A DNA stretch of 64,000 nt from assembly GCA_035518715.1 (NCBI GenBank), contig DATIXJ010000054.1:18830-82829 (forward strand), in the 5' to 3' direction. Source of the stretch: DATIXJ01 sp035518715. GTDB taxonomy: Bacteria; Bacteroidota; Ignavibacteria; UBA10030; SZUA-254. The notes below the pieces were generated by a model. The model was not told where the DNA came from and did not search any database. It saw only the letters and a program-made list of their open reading frames with translations. Positions 62,901-64,000 of this stretch are shown here, piece by piece (positions within the stretch are counted from its first letter, which is position 1; each line of letters opens with the position of its first letter). A program made the position numbers and the translations under genes.

Positions 62901-64000
62901 GTAATGCCGGCACAAAATCACAGACAGTTACGCCGCTGGCAAACACGACATACACCGCGAACTTCACCACACAGTACCTGCTGACGATGAACGCCAATGC
63001 AGGAGGAACGGTCACCCCTGCGACGGGATTTTTCGATAACGGCGCAGTTGTCACGATACAGGCCTTCCCCGCGGCGAAGTACAATTTCCAGGTCTGGGCC
63101 GGCAGCGGCAACGGATCCAACAGCAGCTCGAACAATCCCACGACAGTGACGATCGGCGGACCGATAACCGAAACGGCCAACTTCGTCCGGCAACCGGTGC
63201 AGATTACCATCCAGGCATTACCCAACGGATTGAGTTTCATCTATGATGGTGTAACGTACAATACGCCGCAAACGCGGACCGTCAATCCGGGCGATCAACA
63301 CTTTCTGAACGTGGCAAACCCGCAATCCGGCGGAACAAATGTTCAGTATGTTTTCGTGAACTGGAGCGACAGCGGAGCGATCTTCCATTCAATCTTCCCG
63401 GATTCGAATACCACGTACAGCGTTACATTCAAGAAGCAGTATAACCTCACCGTCGCCGCGGGTGCAGGTGGTTCCGCTTCTCCCGCAACGAGCTTCGTCG
63501 ATTCCGGAGCCGTGACGACGCTTACCGCAATCCCCAACACCGGCTTCATCTTCAAGCGATGGGGAGGAAGCGGATCGGGTTCGTATACCGGAGTTGCAAA
63601 CCCCACATCAGTCACGATGAACGGCCCTGTGTTTGATACTGCCTACTTTGTGGTCGACACCATGATCATCACGGCAAGTGCCGGCGCGAACGGAACGATT
63701 TCTCCTTCGGGGACGGTCAAAGTGCCGTACGGCAGCAGTCAGACGTTCACCATTACGCCAACGGGGCTCTATCATATATCTGATGTCGTGGTCGATGGCG
63801 CGTCCGTCGGCCCAGTGGCTTCATACACATTCACCGGCGTTACAACATCTCACACAATTACGGCAAGCTTCACGGTGAACGGATACACGATCACCGCCTC
63901 GGCCGGTGCGAACGGTACGATCAGCCCATCCGGTCCCGTCGGGGTGAGCGGCGGCGCCAATCAATCCTTTACCATGACACCCAGTGCGGGATACCATATC
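59996..64000 (+). CDS. Very large secreted repeat protein, 3' end beyond window
   Basis: The open frame runs from ATG 59996 to the window edge without a stop (at least 1335 residues, last complete codon 63998-64000). After a signal peptide (1-20) comes a beta domain of about 140 residues beginning VQGGIFSSQNVLTIRV that resembles a cohesin-like fold. Ig-like and invasin-type modules follow (about 160-700), shared with the upstream protein. A long array of InlB-type bacterial repeats (ITASAGANGTISPSG and similar) begins near residue 755, with motif recurrences near 765, 840, 1222 and 1300. It is probably a surface adhesin or matrix protein; the C-terminal domain is unseen. Confidence 0.85.
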   Translation, partial: MRKIIVLIAFLLTGAGHILSQPIVQGGIFSSQNVLTIRVKPSASFSGTSVSNLVFSIRWDTSYHISVSDMTNSFGILKDGGIQSAGSFNYQDYATTSSTAINWTANQEVTLGTITISGGSGTGTIELSPTGFTAGGAGDWYVEIGGTSYTPSPGSEYYQSSTVANLYVPGPAAKLGIQTQPSANATAGIAFTTQPAVLIEDASGNIITSDNTTVVTAARLSGTGTLQGTLTATAVNGVATFSSLSYTVAENITIQFTSGALTPVTSSTVAISPAAASTVRMETAANGSGTLVPGQTVVSGSSITIYAITRDVFNNFIANVGASFWGIQDPTGGISAGDLVQSPDSTHAVFTAHVIGTGQIKANFSGVTTVPSGTLTVVAGTASQVRVETLPDGSGTIVPSQAIPSGNSITAYSIARDPSNNFVSNVAASSWSLQNTTGGVLAGDLVPSGDSKSAVFSAHATGTAQIHATSASLTTTNSGTITVVAGSATRVKFVAQPASTSSGTVLAPITVQLKDGAGNTVASSGISINVSLNGTGSLFGTKTKTTDGTGLATFNDLSIDTAGLKTLIAASGILATDTSTGFTISPGTAKKLLFVQQPTNVNTNISIAPAITVQVQDSLGNSVPTAGISIAMAKSAPSTGTLSGTTTQLTNAGGLATFNNLSFTVSGSKQIIASGSGLTSATSNSFTVSDFTITASETGPGTIAPLGIQSVPGTQSLGFTMTPNAGSHTDSVVVDGVNVGPQATYTFTNVVANHTIAAYFSVTVYTITASAGSNGNISPSGAVVVNAGNSQTFTMTPNTGYHIDSIFVDGAYAGNTSPYNFTSVSANHTISVKFAINQFTITASAGSHGTISPSGSVNVSYGGSQLFTITPDSGYQVQGVLVDGIQQGKIPSYNFPSVTANHTISATFAPDTLKIIITASPVGLKVVVDGIPATSPDTVTWIVGVNHTLGVLDTVPNGGSSRYVWNSWSNAGTKSQTVTPLANTTYTANFTTQYLLTMNANAGGTVTPATGFFDNGAVVTIQAFPAAKYNFQVWAGSGNGSNSSSNNPTTVTIGGPITETANFVRQPVQITIQALPNGLSFIYDGVTYNTPQTRTVNPGDQHFLNVANPQSGGTNVQYVFVNWSDSGAIFHSIFPDSNTTYSVTFKKQYNLTVAAGAGGSASPATSFVDSGAVTTLTAIPNTGFIFKRWGGSGSGSYTGVANPTSVTMNGPVFDTAYFVVDTMIITASAGANGTISPSGTVKVPYGSSQTFTITPTGLYHISDVVVDGASVGPVASYTFTGVTTSHTITASFTVNGYTITASAGANGTISPSGPVGVSGGANQSFTMTPSAGYHI

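Overview
The window is about 64 kb of ordinary bacterial chromosome with moderate GC and dense coding. I see no rRNA, CRISPR array or insertion sequence, and a single tRNA. Two large secreted proteins end in a type IX secretion (T9SS) sorting domain of the NYPNPFNPST / GLYFYRL type. With a PorV/PorQ-like protein, DUF5916 and tricorn-type proteins and weak Shine-Dalgarno usage, this points to the Bacteroidota/FCB group, most likely an Ignavibacteria-like lineage. That placement is inferred from protein style, not from a marker gene.

Layout. Positions 1-9.9 kb hold tRNA-Gln, a TPR protein, two GNAT acetyltransferases, a MacB-like ABC transporter pair, a membrane protein plus HTH protein operon with a palindromic promoter, a DUF5916 outer-membrane protein and a DUF3224 protein. 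Positions 9.9-22.6 kb hold a conserved-looking 56-aa membrane protein, a tricorn-like protease, an SGNH-hydrolase/TPR fusion, a 2-oxoacid:ferredoxin oxidoreductase operon with a fused beta-gamma subunit, a periplasmic TonB-C protein, a C1 peptidase and a sigma-54 activator with an atypical receiver. Positions 22.6-31.8 kb hold a methyltransferase and three GH18 (chitinase-type) proteins.

Positions 32.4-56.7 kb form one exopolysaccharide (EPS) locus, read outward in both directions from a 501-bp control region at 37714-38214. Leftward are a Wza-like export lipoprotein, a PorV/PorQ-like protein, a WecA-type initiating transferase fused to a FlaA1-like membrane/Rossmann half, and a GT4 glycosyltransferase. 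Rightward are Wzz, a CpsD-like ATPase, a 54-aa membrane protein, a Wzy/WaaL-type protein, a TagA-type transferase, a Wzx flippase, a GT4, a hexapeptide acyltransferase, a polysaccharide deacetylase, three FemAB-like GNAT proteins (one fused to a spermidine-synthase-like methyltransferase domain), a second GT4 resembling the leftward one, an adenylate-forming enzyme with degenerate active-site motifs, a GT2 synthase and a stand-alone receiver protein.

The gene set fits lipid-linked repeat-unit assembly (WecA, GTs, TagA), flipping (Wzx), polymerisation (Wzy, Wzz, CpsD) and export (Wza). The downstream half looks like a glycan-decoration module (acetylation, deacetylation, possible aminoacyl or acyl transfer, methylation). 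The control region contains a sigma-70-like promoter, two TGTA-N7-TACA operator-like sites exactly 40 bp apart and a near-consensus sigma-54 promoter.

From 56.7 kb to the end are two very large secreted repeat proteins that share modules. The second runs off the window. The most novel-looking points are the FemAB-methyltransferase fusion with its neighbouring degenerate AMP-binding protein, the WecA-FlaA1 half fusion, and the EPS control region.
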